Below, piece by piece: positions 1 to 13,425 of a stretch of 64,000 nt of DNA. Every line of letters starts with the position of its first letter. Within the stretch, counting starts at the first letter, position 1. The notes beneath the pieces were generated by a model. It saw only the letters and a list, made by a program, of their open reading frames with translations. It searched no databases and had not been told where the DNA came from. The DNA comes from Spinacia oleracea. Lineage: Eukaryota; Streptophyta; Magnoliopsida; Caryophyllales; Amaranthaceae. The stretch spans positions 140,496,361 through 140,560,360 of the forward strand of contig NC_079492.1 in NCBI RefSeq assembly GCF_020520425.1. The letters run 5' to 3'. The translations under genes and the position numbers were made by a program.

Positions 1-3000
1 GAAGAAATTCATGGGAATCGAAGTTTCAAACTGTCCTTCGGAGTACCACTTTATCAGGTAAATAGTAGTTTTTCATCTTAGGAATGACCTAAAATTTAGG
101 AAATAGTAAATTGTCAACGATTTTTTCCTCAATAAACACTGAACATGTTTGTAATGCCCCACTGCATTTTCTTCAATGTGTTCTGTCGACCATACAAGTA
201 AAGTTAATATAGGTACGCGATGCATGCATAATTATAAGTCAAGTTAATGTGGAGTATAAAATACTTCCTCTAAGTTCATCCTTTTCTTTTTAGTTGCAAC
301 ACTTTGCTTTCACGTTTGCCAATACATAATTTGAACAATTAATATCTTTAATTGTGATAGTAAAAATTATAAAAAGTTGATATCCGTTAAAAATACATTA
401 AGACGATTCTAACAAATGAATCTAGCAAACTGCCACATGAATATATTTTCACTTAAGTATAAATCATAATAAGTAAACAAAGTAGAATATGTGAATAATG
501 CAAAAAGCAAAGTGTTGCAACTAAAAAAAACGGAGGAAGTATATTAATAACAATGGAAAATTTTCTAATGGGAAATGTAGTGACCTTATATTGACATTCC
601 TAATTGGCAGTTGGAACTTGGAAGTGTAATTGCCTTTTTTTTGTTTCTAATTCATAGTATAACTTATTTAATTATAAATAAAAAGTTAATAAAAGGGTAA
701 AAGGGGAATCACTTTTTTGACAACACCTCAAGAGTTGGCTTATATTTTTGAAATTGTCATTGTTTCTCTGTTGTTCTTGTAGCCCTTGCTAAAAGCTTAC
801 ATCGCCCTCCTTTACCATCCCACCTAGTGAATTATTTATTTCTTGTACTGAACTGGAAAACATGAGAAGGAAGTTAAATTGCACAGCTGAATAGTATCTA
901 GATTTCCCTTCTCCCATTCCAGTAGTAGCAGTGAGGCAGATTTAAAGTACATATTGTCTGAATCAGGAGCTTGGCCTATGATATGTCTCTGTTTTCTCTG
1001 CCTCAGCAATTTGGGCTTTCTATGAAAATAGTATATACAGGGAAAGGTAGACTGGGTGAGATGGCGGAGTTCACATCGTCAGGTTTTGGAAGCAAGAGTG
1101 CTGGGGGGGGGGGGGGGGATTGACTCATAAGGGATTTTTGATTCGTGGTTGACTATGGTTGAGACTTGAGAATAAGAAGGGAGGACAGGTTTAACAGTTT
1201 CATTTCTATTTTGGTAATTATCAGTGGGCAGGAAAGTGGAGTCAGTCCATCATTATCGAATTAGACAATTGGAGCTTTCTTGATTTCAGCCCATCCTTAC
1301 GACCTTACACGACTCGTGGGGACTGTATTCAAGCCTTTATCTGCTAGGGAGTGAGACTTGGTGTACATTAAAGTTTTGAACCTTCCACTTTAAATTTGAT
1401 CCAAAGGGACTCATTTGTTCTCAAAGTTTGGGTGAGTCCAGAAGATCAGTCCAAACCCAATATAAATAACTTGGCTCAAGCTGATATCAAATCCAATCGG
1501 ATCTGAAATTTAAGTCATTTGAACTTGGATGGCATATGGTTGGTGGTTGTCGAAGCCAGTGAGCTGGCATTGTTTGTATGGTAGATAGTAATTTGGAGAG
1601 AGGAATGGAGAGAGAGAAGGCTGCTATTGATGTAGTAGAGAAGGAAGGAGTTATTTTTTATTTATTGTGTGCAACTCACACACACAACTACACAAGAGCT
1701 GTAAATAAAGTTAGCCATGTGATGAGGAGAGAGAAATATACAGAACCCAAAGCCAAAAGAAGTCATTCATTCATCATCATCATCATTACCCCATTGCCTC
1801 AAAGAGGCTCCTGCAAGAAGCGGGGTAAGGGGGGGTCGGACGTACGCAACCTTACCCCTACAATTGCAGAGAGGTTGTTTTCAATTGACCCAAAAGCGAT
1901 AACGGGACGACAACGGGACGACCATCTTCTATCTACTTCATGGAAAGGAAGCGAAGAGGTTTTAAGAGCCATTTTGATTTAGCCCATTACATCCCACAGC
2001 CAAAAGAACAAATGAATCTTTGGCTCCATCGGAAATGGACAGAGCCAAAAGAAGTCATGTTACAATTTATTTGAAACTTTCCAAAAAGGAACTAGTTGTA
2101 ATTAAAAGAGAACAAAGGAGTGTATAGTAGCAGTCTAGCAGACCATATGTGACAAAATATCATTCTCTTCTCTTACAAGCGGAAATGATCTAATCTTTGA
2201 ATTCGTGTTCATTGTCGGTGGTGTTGGTATTATTAGTGGTAAAGTAACTTTTTGGGTGCAAATGTGTGCTTTTTTTTCCTGCTGTCTTTTAGAAGTAGAA
2301 ACTATTGATATGTACGGACTGATTTATCGACAGCAGGTGTCAGGTTCATATGTGCTTTAGGTATAGGTGGTGATTCAGCATGATGTTTTTATTCATTCAA
2401 TTAGTAATCACCAAGCATAGCTAGATCAACGTGTTTTGTAATAGTCAAGAAGTGTTGCCTTTACTTATTCAATGCCCTCAAAAAGGACCTTCGCTTTTAT
2501 TCATTTTGATGTTTCATGTTCAAGAACTCTCTCATCCCATTACCATCTTAGACTCCTAGTTGAAAATTATGCATTTTGAGAAGTACTATATATACGACTC
2601 AAGTTGATGAAAACTTTGTGAGTGAAACTACTTTTAATGTTACCCCACTGGCCCACTGGTTTTAGATTTGTACCTTAATCATTATTACGGTATATAAATG
2701 TCTGTATAAAAAATGCATCAAGTTACCAAAACAAGCTATTATATGAAGAATTTTAAAAAATTAGAGCATCGTGGATATGATATCATGTTTCTTTACTAAA
2801 ACATGCGTTGTTACATAAAAATGAAAATATCAATGAAATATAAGTCAAAAAATAACATTTGTCTGACTACATCTAACTTGGGTTAGGGAGCCATATGTGA
2901 TTGGCTGTTGTGGCATCAGGGTGGAGTTCTTCCTCATTTATCTAACTGATCAGTTGTTAGGTCTTGTTATGCTCTGTGAAAAAAGCCTCTAGTTCTACTG

Positions 3001-6000
3001 ATTTATCTGATATCACATTAATCTAATTTACTCTATTATTCTTCTACCATGAAATTGATCATTTGGTACTCCAGGTAACCTTGGCCCTGATGTCAAGATA
3101 TCAGAATTGATGAAGTGGAACAGCTTAGATGTACGTGTCTCCAAGTTTATTAAGCATCATCTTTACAAATCTGACAATGCTCTAATCTCTATGCCTCTTT
3201 ATAAGTGCAGAAAGCTCCTATGCAATTGCTGTTTAGCATGGTGGAAAGGGTCTTGGACGAAAGTTTAGAAAGAAAGAGCGGGGATGTACCTCATGTATGG
3301 ATTAGTTTGAACTGTATTTGCAAATTTAGCTTACTTTTGTTTTGTTTTGTTTTGTTTTGTTCCATGTTTGAATTAAAATTATAGTTTAATTTAACCTCTA
3401 ATGCTGTATTTATTGTGCTCAGCGTGTGGCGTGCCTTTTGAAAAGACTTGTACGAGAGATTGAGCGTCGGGTGTCAAATCAAGCAGATAAAATTAAAAAT
3501 GTAAACTACTTGAAATATGCAATCATTTTGATTAATACTATGTATCTATTTACTATTAGCCCCGTTTTTCATATTGCTCATGCTTGCAGCAAAACAATCT
3601 CTCCAAGGTTCGTGAAGGCAAGTATCAATCAAAAGTGAAAGCCCTTGAGACGCTTGCTGTCGGGGCTGCTGAAGAAAGCGATGTAATTTTGGTTGACTTA
3701 AGAATTCATGGGTTTTTACTAGTTCTTCCGTTCTTATTTAGTTGACACTGTTTGACTTTAGCACTATTCATACGCCCTCCTTTGACTGGATTTTGTTATT
3801 TTTGCATAAGGTAAAATGTAATCATGTGACATCTTGTTAAATTCGTCTTGATAAATAATTTCAAAATATCAACTTCTATTATTTTTCCTTTACATAATTA
3901 ATGATATTAGTGATAAAAATGTGCTTTGGCAAACTTGACTAAAGAAATGTGTCAACTAAATAAGAACGGGAAGGTATTTATTTAATACTGAATGACTGGT
4001 TTTCCTCTCTTCATTTATAGGTTGCTGTAAACCATCTTCGGCAGATAAAGGTGCACTCTTAATCTTTTCATTATTGCTTCTTGATGCTTCTTATCCACAC
4101 TTTTGGATATTTTTTGACTGTGTATTTTCACTTGTGCATGTAACTTCTTTCTGTCTCTAAAGGTATAGTTATCAATTTTTGTTTATTAATGATGTGAAGA
4201 TACAGAACTTATACGTCATTTATAAGACTTATTTTGTAAATCAAATTCCCTCTATCACGCCCCCTTCTATCATCTTGTCGAAGTCTTTAAGTAATAAAGC
4301 AATTATATTTTTGTTGCAATATGAATCTGCAATTAATTTGTCATACACAGTATTTCATAGTTCATGTGAAGGAATAGCTCAGACCTAGTCTTTTCCCTTT
4401 CTTTCTCTTTGCCTTGAGTTTTCCTTGCTTAATACCTTATCCTTCCCTTCAATTAAAAGAGGAAACCTGTTCTTAATTTGAAAGATCTTTCTGTTGCTAT
4501 ATTATGGTGGGCTAGAGTGTATTAAACTACACATCCTTCTATTTCCTCAACAATATAATTGATACACAATATCGTCGAAATTCCTCAACAATATAATTGA
4601 TACACAAACTCATCGAAGTTTATGACATCAACTTTTTCTTGCTTTCTTATTTTAGACGGAGAAAACAAAATTAGAAGAGAATAAGAAACATGGTGAGCAA
4701 GATATGGTTAAATTGATGAAAGAAAGGGATGAACGTGATGCTGAGATAAAAGCTCTCAAACAAGAGCTAGAGGTGGTTAAAATGTCAAATGAGAAGCACT
4801 GCTCACAACTGGAAACTGAAGCAAAGGAAGCAAGAGCAAAGTTTCAGGAGGAGATAATGGATCTTGAGTCTCTTCTACAAGTTTCAAAGAAAAAAGTGAA
4901 TGAACTGAAGGAAACCTTTGAACATGAGACTCAGAAATTGAAACATAGAGAGCTTCGTTACTCTTGCTTTGTAGATTCCCAATTTGTTGTTCTGAAGGTA
5001 TGATATTTTTGTGTTTTTCATTTTGATGCCCGTTTATACCTAGGTGCTATGTCACCGCACTCGGATACCCATATCAGACGGTACGTGTCCAAGTGTCACA
5101 CGGCTATTTTGTGAAAAAATTGCATTATTTTGGTCCAAAATAAGTGCTGGAGTGTCCATTACTCCGTACCCATGTCCAAGAGTGTAGAGAATCTGACATG
5201 GGTATTTGAGGTAAAGTGAAGAGTCCAGGTATCGTAGCCTAGGTGTTTGAATATAGATTTCCTGATTAGACACTATATTTGTGGTTTTGTGCAGGGACTT
5301 AGGATGGATTTAGATTCTGTAAAGAGAGAGCTTCTGAAGACGCAAGACTGTTATCCTCTTGAATTTCAATTTCTAGGTAAAGATGGTATTTGACAACTCT
5401 GGTTTCAATTCTTCCTAGTGTTACATTTTATTTTTTAAATTTCATTCACTGAACCATATCTTTTGCAGGCACAAAGCTCAAAGAACTTGTAGATGCTGCT
5501 GAGAACTACCACATGGTTCTTGCAGAAAATAGAAAATTATACAATGAGGTTCAGGATCTGAAAGGTACACTTGGTTAGCATTACTTTTCAAGCTTGGCCG
5601 TGTGTTTTGCTAGCTTATTCAATGCACTTGTTACTTTTGGTAGGAAATATTAGAGTATATTGCCGTATAAGGCCATTTCTTCCCGGGCAGAATGAGAAGC
5701 AGACGACCATAGAGTATATTGGTGAGAATGGGGAGCTTGTTGTCGTCAATCCCCTAAAACCAGGAAAAGACAGCCGCCGATTGTTTAAGTTCAACAAGGT
5801 CTTTGCTCCAGCAGCTAGTCAAGGTTTTTTACAGATTTCATTTTTTTTGGGCATCTTTTATGCATTTATTGGCTTGTGTTACTTATTTGAGCTAATGATT
5901 CATGGCTACAAATTTGGAAACTGCTTCGGCCATACAATAATGATGTCTCTTAATGACTTGGATTCAACATATTTCTTGGCAGAGGAGGTATTTATTGACA

Positions 6001-9000
6001 CCCAACCACTGATTCGATCTGTTCTTGATGGGTATAACGTATGCATTTTTGCCTATGGTCAAACTGGTTCAGGCAAGACTTATACTATGGTAGGTTTGAA
6101 TTATCTGTTTTGATGCAGTGCTTACCTAGATATTCTTGATGATTTTCAAAAGTTATTCCCCAATAATTTTCTTCTTTTTTCCGCTCTATCTAGACTGGAC
6201 CTGATATGACGTCAAAGAAGGATTGGGGAGTGAATTATCGAGCTCTGCATGATCTTTTCCAGATTTCACAAAATAGGAGAAGCTCCATCATGTATGAAAT
6301 TGGTGTCCAGATGGTTGAGATTTATAACGAGCAAGTCCGAGATTTGCTTACATGTGATGGTTCGCAGAAAAGATATCCTTCCCACTTCCTGTTCTTTTCT
6401 TAATTAGATTTTCTGACTTTTATCTCTCTAATTGACTCCTGCCAATTGTTTACAGCAAGCTCATTATGAGCTGTTTGATGATGGATTTAGATAGCTTCTT
6501 TTGTTTCTTTTAACTTTTGTCAGCTATTAGATGATGAATTCAGATAACTTCTTTCTTTTCTTTCAACTGTTGTCCTGCAAGTTTTTTTTGTTTGCATGTA
6601 AACCATCGCATTAGAATTTTACTTCCTTATAATAGTAAAAATATTAGTGGCTTCACTTGCTTTTAATTTGTATCCTCTCCACTTATCAACTAATAGTTGT
6701 TGCCACTTATCCTGCCTCAATATCAGGGATTTTTCCAAAAACTATTTACCAATAAATTTCACCTCAAGTTCCAAAAGGACATTCTATTCGTAAGAAGTAA
6801 TTAAGTCCTTATTTTGTTGCATGCTAACACGAGCCTTTATTTTTGTGCATTATGTTGATATACTTCCTCCATTCTTTTTTAGTTGACACATTTTTTTATC
6901 ACGTTTGCCAATGTAATATTTCAATCATTAATATCTTTAAATATCAATGGGTAAAAATTATAAAAAGCTGATATTATAAATCTATACAACGAGACGATTA
7001 TAACAATCATGACAATATTTTTTCTTAAGTATAAATCACAATTGATAGTCAAAGTAGATTATATGAATAGTGTCAAAAGTCAAACTTGAACTTGTGCTTC
7101 ATGTTATCAAGAGATATTTGTCATTGCTTTCACACTACTGGTATTGTTTCCTTTGACTTGCATACACTTGGGATTTGGAGTACTAGTCAACCTAATGGCT
7201 TGGCGGTCCCAGATGCGAGCATGCACCCAGTTAAGTCGACTAATGACGTGCTTGAATTGATGAACATTGGCTTCATGAACAGAGCTGTAGGCGCCACAGC
7301 GTTGAATGAAAGGAGTAGTCGATCTCACAGGTTGGTTTCTCAACTACTTCATTTTTGTACTTATGAAATCATTTTGTTGATTGTGCTTGTTGCTTTGTTA
7401 ACATTGAAGCCATTTTGCCAATTTTGCTTGTTTATTACACTGCAAAAAGTTACTGTTTAAATCAACCTTGTTAAATTTTCTATTCTGAAGTAAAACTTCC
7501 CGGAAACAAGACAAGGTGAAGGGCTTTGTTTCGACAATAAGTTTCAATGAATTCAGTAATAACATTTGACTGCAGATTTAAAGACCTAATAAATCCCTTT
7601 TACCCCACCCTCTTGTGTTGAACGTGTGAGGAGGCAGAGAAAGAGGCACTTATTTATTCACAATAAGCTTCTAAGAGAATAATAGTGTAAGCTCTGGTTA
7701 TGGGGCTCTGTTTAGAGACCATTTCTTTCTTACTTTGCTATCTGGAGGAATGAGGGCCAGGAAATGTTATGGTATTTTGTGGTTGTTGTGTTTGGAGATT
7801 AATTGTTAAATAAAATGATAGATTTTCGGTAATGAATACTTAATAGAAATTCCTTGTTGATTTCTCAATCTCTATTTCTTGTCATGCTTTGCGAGCCTTT
7901 ACAGTATTACTCGTGTATTATCGTAGTTGGGATTCTTTGCTCTCCTGTAATGCATCGGGGCTTATCCTTTTTTCTTATATATATGTGCATTGGATACTTT
8001 GTAGATTAAATTTTTTGTCTTACAAAAAAAAGTCTCAATTTAATGTCGCAGCATCCTCACTGTCCATGTCCGCGGCATGGATTTAAAGAGCAATTCTGTT
8101 TTGCGTGGTTGTCTTCACTTGGTGGACCTTGCAGGAAGTGAAAGAGTTGACCGCTCTGAAGCTACTGGAGATAGACTAAGGGAGGCCCAATATATCAACA
8201 GATCACTGTCTGCTCTTGGAGACGTAATCTTTGCGCTAGCTCAGAAGAATTCCCATGTGCCGTATAGAAATAGCAAACTCACTCAGGTTCTCCAGAGTTC
8301 TCTAGGTATTCGGCCGCTACTTAATCCTGTCATGTAATGGTTTTGCTTTTAATCATTATCATGGTGAATCATATAAATACTTGTGTTTCAGGTGGGCAAG
8401 CAAAGACATTAATGTTTGTGCAGCTTAACCCTGACGTGGAGTCTTACTCTGAAACTACCAGCACTCTTAAATTTGCTGAGAGGGTTTCTGGGGTAGAGTT
8501 GGGGGCGGCACGTAGTAACAAAGAGGGAAGAGATGTTAGGGAACTCATGGACCAGGTGTGTCTCTATGTTGTTTCTTCCTTCTGATCAATTCTTAAATCC
8601 TATAGAAAACTAATTCAGACGAGTTCTGATTTATGTCCCATGCATGTGCCTTGTGGATAGAAATATAACGTATTTTGCACAATTTTATTTTCTCATGATG
8701 GACTTGTGCTGGATTTTTTAATTTTTTGAGTGGCTATCATCTTCCGGACATGTGAAAAACAAAGTTTAATACTCCGAGTCATTATGTATTTATTAGTAGA
8801 TCAAATAGGAAGCTTGCTTCTCCATAGCACATTATATTGATTGGATAATACGACTGGTGTTGCGGACAAGATATATTGACTAGCTTTTCTTTGCATTTGT
8901 GAGAAATACTATGGTGTCCAAGCCAAAAGTTGTTAGATATGAGAATGCCAGATGTGAATAAGTGAATAACCCTATTCTGGCTTGGAAGTATTTAACATAG

Positions 9001-11111
9001 AAGTCGTGGAGGAATCAAAATAATTTCATTTGAGTTTTTTCTCCTCCCAGGTATAAGATTGGTTATTGTTCTATCTTTATATTTCGGTTTCACTTGTTTA
9101 TGAGAATGGCTTTATTGTATGCATGCCTCTTTGGTGAAGGGATATTGCACTGTATGTCAAATCTTTTAAGAAATGAAGTATTCAAATTCATCACCTGACA
9201 TAAATCTTGGGTCAAATCAAATGGAGTCTGTAAGGTATTCTAATTCTTAGCTGTTCTTTAGGTCGCATCTCTGAAAGCTACCATTGCAAAGAAAGATGAG
9301 GACATTCAGCGCTTGCGTCTTGTCAAGGTTAATACTAACAGTGAGAAGCGTGTTGTGAACTCTCTAAAGCCCGTACTTTCTTCTACTGGGAAACATTCCT
9401 TTGGGCCAACTCGATCTTCGCGTAAATTGTCAGGGCAGACTAGCAGACCAACTTCTGATCAAGATTGTTGTTCAGAACATAGTGATAGACATTCTGAAGC
9501 TGGTTCACAGCATTCAGTTGAAGAACTTAAGCATCAGCGTGAAATCTTGAGGCATCCAGACCTCCCTGCATCTGATGCAGTTCATAATTTCAATGATGAT
9601 ATCGATCTTTTAGGATTTGGAGATGTGGATGATGACGAGAGGTTAAGTGATATATCTGATAGTGGCCTTTCAATGGGGACTGAAACTGATGGTTCTATTA
9701 GCAGTGTTGTGGAGTACACACTTTTTCCTGAAGTGGCGAAACCAGCAGAAAATGCGGAGAAGTAAGCATTTCCGTGTTTTTGGTTTCAATATTTGCTAAG
9801 GATTATAATGATCAACTTGGCACACCATTTCTTTTCACCTCAGTGTCGTGATATGATATATTTTACGCTGCTTTGTTTTTTTTCTTTGATGCAATATATT
9901 TCTTTGTTTATTAGCATTCTTACTCAGCATTTAGCAGAATATCTCTCTTTACTGAAGCAGGTTAAGGTGCTGATTTGGTTGAACTTTACAGGACAGATGC
10001 ATTGTGAATTTTGTGATAGCTGGAGTTATCATCTTTTTAGCTAATGATGTTTTTTGTATAGGTATTAGAATTCCATGTTTTATAGGATGTTGATCCTTTT
10101 CTGATTGAAATTTTGCAGGTCAACCATACAAAACAAACTCCCAAAACCTCCACAGAAACAGCAGACTGGGCCTTCTCGGTCGTTACAAGGCAAGGAATCC
10201 TCTAAAGTTGTATCAAGTATGTCTACTTCTATTGGTTAATACTCCTTATATGATTATATCATTCTTTTAGCTACTACACTGTTTGGGTAGATATCATTTC
10301 TAATTTTTCTAATTTTTAAATGGAGTGCCTCTTACTTAGTCCTCCTGTCTTACTCTTGGGACTTTTTTGCTGTACACCAACAATTGAAGCCTTAATCCAA
10401 ATGATGGTGTTGGCTACGTCAAACCAAGATTTTAGCCCATGCGATCATTAACCATGATTGTCTCCCTCAACTCCTTTCTATCCGATGTTATATGCTCTTG
10501 CAAACCCAACTTTTTCAAATCATTCTTCACTCCTAGTCTTTCCATCTAAGTCATCTTCGGTCTCCCTCGGCTTCTTCTAAGATCACCATGGTCCCCAACT
10601 TTCTTTATTGGCGCATCTTCTTCTGGTTTCCGTCACACATGCCAAAACTGCAAAGAGGACTTTTTTTTACCCTGTGATTTTTCTTCATCCCTTTTCTTTC
10701 TGTTGTAGTTATCTTTTTTTTTCTTCAGTTGGCTTTCCGGATTCTTCTCCTGTTTGAGAAGTTTCTTTTATTAAGATGTTCTCTTCCAAGATCAAACCTG
10801 TACATTACGAGCCATTTAAGTTCAGACTTGTCACTAAAAAAGAGCATAAGATGGGGGAGCATAAGTTAAAAAAAAGAGTTGCATTTTCCAAAAGAATCAA
10901 TAGATATCTTCCAATATTACAAGTCCAGGTTTTTGACATTTCTGCTGCCATGTTGCCTCATGCTATCAGTCATTTCCTCTGACAATCTAGTTGCACTCCA
11001 GAAAACTAATTGCTATTATTGTTCTGATTTATTACAGGTTCTAAGAAACCGGCGTCTACTAACTCTTCATCAGTGAAGCCGAAAGTCAGGCCTTCCAAAC
11101 GGTGGGCTTGA
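1..11111 (+). CDS. Kinesin-14 family motor protein (3' part of gene)
   Basis: Microtubule motor ATPase; the plant kinesin-14 group usually has an N-terminal calponin-homology domain, which would lie upstream of this window. Exons by frame and splice sites: 1-57, 3075-3130, 3211-3294, 3423-3500, 3590-3682, 4021-4050, 4656-4997, 5295-5376, 5469-5564, 5644-5823, 5983-6089, 6194-6372, 7166-7330, 8052-8305, 8392-8555, 9262-9761, 10119-10216, 11038-11111 (TGA). All phases join, giving 878 codons. A coiled coil (exon 4656-4997) precedes the neck/motor start [12 protein letters not shown] (5644). The P-loop [11 protein letters not shown] ends exon 5983-6089; switch I NERSSRSH is at 7300-7330 and switch II DLAGSER near 8127. 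The tail is acidic and Ser-rich, then basic, ending KRWA. All ATPase motifs are intact. The intron after 6372 is AT-AC. Which kinesin-14 paralogue it is cannot be told. Confidence 0.95.
262..541. mobile_element. Stowaway-like MITE with TA flanks
   Basis: Begins tacttcctc and ends gaggaagta. The subterminal parts are inverted copies (tagttgcaacactttgc against gcaaagtgttgcaacta). About 280 bp, AT-rich, no coding capacity. It belongs to the same broad family as several other MITEs in this window (for example 38119-38380). Confidence 0.8.
1103..1118 (+). repeat. Homopolymer run of 16 G
   Basis: Uninterrupted G16 inside the first kinesin intron, in otherwise AT-rich DNA. The length is likely to vary or be mis-sequenced. 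Confidence 0.95.
1775..1925 (+). repeat. SINE-like dispersed fragment
   Basis: Contains gtcggacgtacgcaacctta, then cccctacaattgcagagagg and a ttgttttcaattgaccc tail. From memory this resembles the body of Au-type plant SINEs. No TSD or clean ends were found, so the call is tentative. Confidence 0.4.
3723..3975. mobile_element. MITE in kinesin intron
   Basis: Inverted ends cttccgttcttatttagttg and caactaaataagaacgggaa enclose about 250 bp of AT-rich DNA, wholly inside the intron between exons 3590-3682 and 4021-4050. The right end lies about 45 bp before the acceptor. Confidence 0.75.
6373..7165 (+). other. U12-type AT-AC intron in the kinesin motor domain
   Basis: No GT-AG pair keeps the conserved SQKRLGIW reading. 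The exon ends ..AAA AG and is followed by ATATCCTT, the exact minor-spliceosome donor consensus (6373-6380). The next exon starts A CTT GGG ATT TGG after ..CATAC (AC at 7164-7165). A branch-site-like TTTCCTTTGAC (7147-7157) puts its A 10 nt before the exon, within the U12 spacing. The split AG|A arginine codon is restored. Confidence 0.9.
6861..7081. mobile_element. MITE relic inside the U12 intron
   Basis: The left end tacttcctcc...agttgacac and the internal sequence match the 262-541 MITE family. The matching right terminus is missing: the sequence stops resembling the family at agtcaaact. It ends about 65 bp before the U12 branch site. Confidence 0.55.
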
Positions 11112-11703
11112 AGCTGCAATGTTCTTGCAGCTGTTGTAGGCTGTAGGCATAATTATGTTATCTCTCTCTCTCCGTTCTCTCTCATCTCACGGTCTCACCA
11201 CTTAATGTTAGCATAGGTGATTACCCGTTTGATTTGGCAGGTATATACCATAACATATATCCAGCTGTGTAGTCTATCTGATTGTCAAGGTTTATCTAAC
11301 AGTTCTTCAAAGGGTGCTTTTAAGAAGCAGCTCAATTTCTTTATGAACCTGACAAAAGACTATTGGTGATATTTGTAAATTATGTACAGGAAATGAAGGA
11401 TAATGCTTCCCATTTCGAAATTCAGATTGGCCAAAGTATCTCTTAGTTTGCTTGAATAAACTGAAAAAATCCAGGTGAATATAACGATTTTGGTTAGAGA
11501 CTAGAGTAACTCCGATGGTTGCTTGTAGGTATTTGTTCGCAAATATAAAAAATATTAAGCGAGAAGTCATACCGTTGTTGCACATCTTCTAAATTAGCTT
11601 TGGTAGGCAGGAGCTAACTATCAGAAGAATAGAAGATGACCGAATGTCTATGGGCCTAATTTTGGACATTCTGAAACAACATGCGAATCTTTTCATACAT
11701 TTT
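11112..11703 (+). other. Kinesin 3' flank / presumed 3' UTR
   Basis: Follows the kinesin TGA. Contains a CT-rich stretch (11161-11190). No further coding exon or clear repeat boundary is seen before the hAT element's TSD at 11704. Confidence 0.4.
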
Positions 11704-11711
11704 ATCACCGT

Positions 11712-12230
11712 TAGGGATGTCAGTGGAGGGGATTTTGTGAGAGACCCGTCCCGCATCCGTCCAAGTAGGCGGGGATGGGGATAGGTTTGGCGGGTGATGG
11801 AGCTGGGATGAGTATAAAAATTGTACCCGCTATGGGTGATGGGGCGGGTGTGAATTTTGTGTTAAACCCGCCCCGCCCCATCCCCACTTCATACACGCTA
11901 TGGATGATGGGGCGGGTATGGATTTATTTGTTTGTAGGTGATAATATGAATTTACGTGAGAGTTTAAAGTAATAAGGTGTATTTTCTAAAATTAATTTTT
12001 AGTTACTCCAGTTCGTTTATATCGCAAATGTTTGCTAAATAAGAAAAAACAGGAATGGATACTCAGGCGGGTGGTGGAGGCGAGGGTGGATTTTAATTTG
12101 TACCTATTGGGGCGGGGATGGGGATGAATTTTGTACCCGTCATGGGTGATGGGGCGGCGATGTGGATGAAAACTTTAGGCGGAGATGGGATGAAGGGGCC
12201 TACATCCGCCCCTCCCCGTTAACATCCCTA
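11712..12230. mobile_element. Non-autonomous hAT element (519 bp) with 8-bp TSD
   Basis: Ends tagggatgt and acatcccta are inverted, and the 8-bp duplication atcaccgt lies directly outside (11704-11711 and 12231-12238). The interior is unusually GC-rich for the region, with repeated gatggggcgggt-type words on both strands, so it can fold back extensively. No transposase frame. Confidence 0.93.
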
Positions 12231-12238
12231 ATCACCGT

Positions 12239-13425
12239 ATCATATTTTGATATGGTACTCAAAGTGGCATCTCAATTTAGGTGCTTGAAGTTTGTTACAA
12301 AACATAGGTAATATTACCAAATTCTAAGACTTGTTTTAACCTATCAAAATGCAGCTGGAGAATTGGGTTAATTTGGTTTCCAAATTTTGTCAAAATAAAA
12401 TAAAAACCTAATTTTAACTCATCAATTTCTTGTTGACGAATTATACAATTTTTTTTAAAAAATTAATTGATTATTGTAATGGTCCACCTTTGAAGTTAGA
12501 TCGAATTCTCCCTTGAATCAATCAACAACAAAAAAAACCAAGACCAAAATTCAGAAGGACTAACACATGGTTGGTGTATTTCGTCTGTAATGACATCTTT
12601 TCACGTGTCGTGATAACTTGGCAAATGACATGGTATGTGTTGATATCCATCATCGAATTCATAACCTCTCCTATGTTAATGTAGAGTTTTATCCATCACT
12701 CCAACAATACAACTTATGATTGTAAAATAATTAAAAATGAAAAAAAAAAAAAATCATTCTTATAAATGTATAAAACTCCCCCCAAATCTAGTGTGAGAAA
12801 ATCTATCTTTTTTAGAAATTTATTTAGATCAATTATGAAAAATTAATAAAGAAAAGGACAAAAAATACTTTTGTGTTTTCTTTTAGTTAATCAAATGTGT
12901 TTTTTCCCTCCAAAATATACTTTGATTTTGTAATCTACATATTTTCTTAGAATTTATAAGTAAAATACTACAAAAATAAAGTTTTACGCAACTAATGTAA
13001 ATTACTCAAAATTTTAGTTTACCGATTATTTGTTAACCAATTTGATTTTTCAACTGCACACATAATGAAGTACAAAGAAATTTATAAATGAATTTGAAAT
13101 TAGTAAAAAAAAAAAAAGCTATATACAATACTATAGGAATACCGCTCGGGTCACTAACTAATTTTCATATCATATCATAAGTTAGGTAAAAAATATACTT
13201 CGTAAATTTGGATTAGAAATGGTAAATAGTATTGCCCCCGTTTCTTAAATTTACAAAGTTAGACTTTACGCTTATCAACACGAAACTTTGAGTATAAATG
13301 TGACAAAAAGTTGATGTTGGAAAACTATTCATATTAAGAGGATTCTAATAAGATCTTATATATTTAGTGTTACCTTACGGATAAATCACCAATATTATAG
13401 TAACTAAAAAAATAAAAATTCACCA
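12239..13425. other. AT-rich intergenic stretch, no gene seen
   Basis: Only short poly-A/T tracts and half-MITE-like sequence near 13225-13400. Around 12505-12560 there is a diverged copy of the DNA just upstream of the first subtilase gene (15594-15655). Confidence 0.5.

Larger units (their letters stand above)
58..3074 (+). other. Large kinesin intron (3.0 kb)
   Basis: GT-AG intron joining Leu-Ser-(G|GT)-Asn in frame. It holds a MITE (262-541), a 16-G run (1103-1118) and a SINE-like stretch near 1775-1925. The longest open frame (1578-1982) has low-complexity content and no recognisable domain, so it is not called a gene. Confidence 0.8.

Noticed and set aside
1578-1982. 134-codon open frame in the first kinesin intron
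   Set aside because: Low-complexity product, no domain, lies within an intron and overlaps a SINE-like fragment.
6206-6403. Kinesin exon running on past 6372 to a stop
   Set aside because: It would truncate the motor before switch I; the AT-AC junction restores the conserved sequence exactly.
9313-9765. TAA at 9763 as the end of the kinesin gene
   Set aside because: A gtaagc donor starts at 9762, and two further exons continue in phase to KRWA and TGA at 11109-11111.
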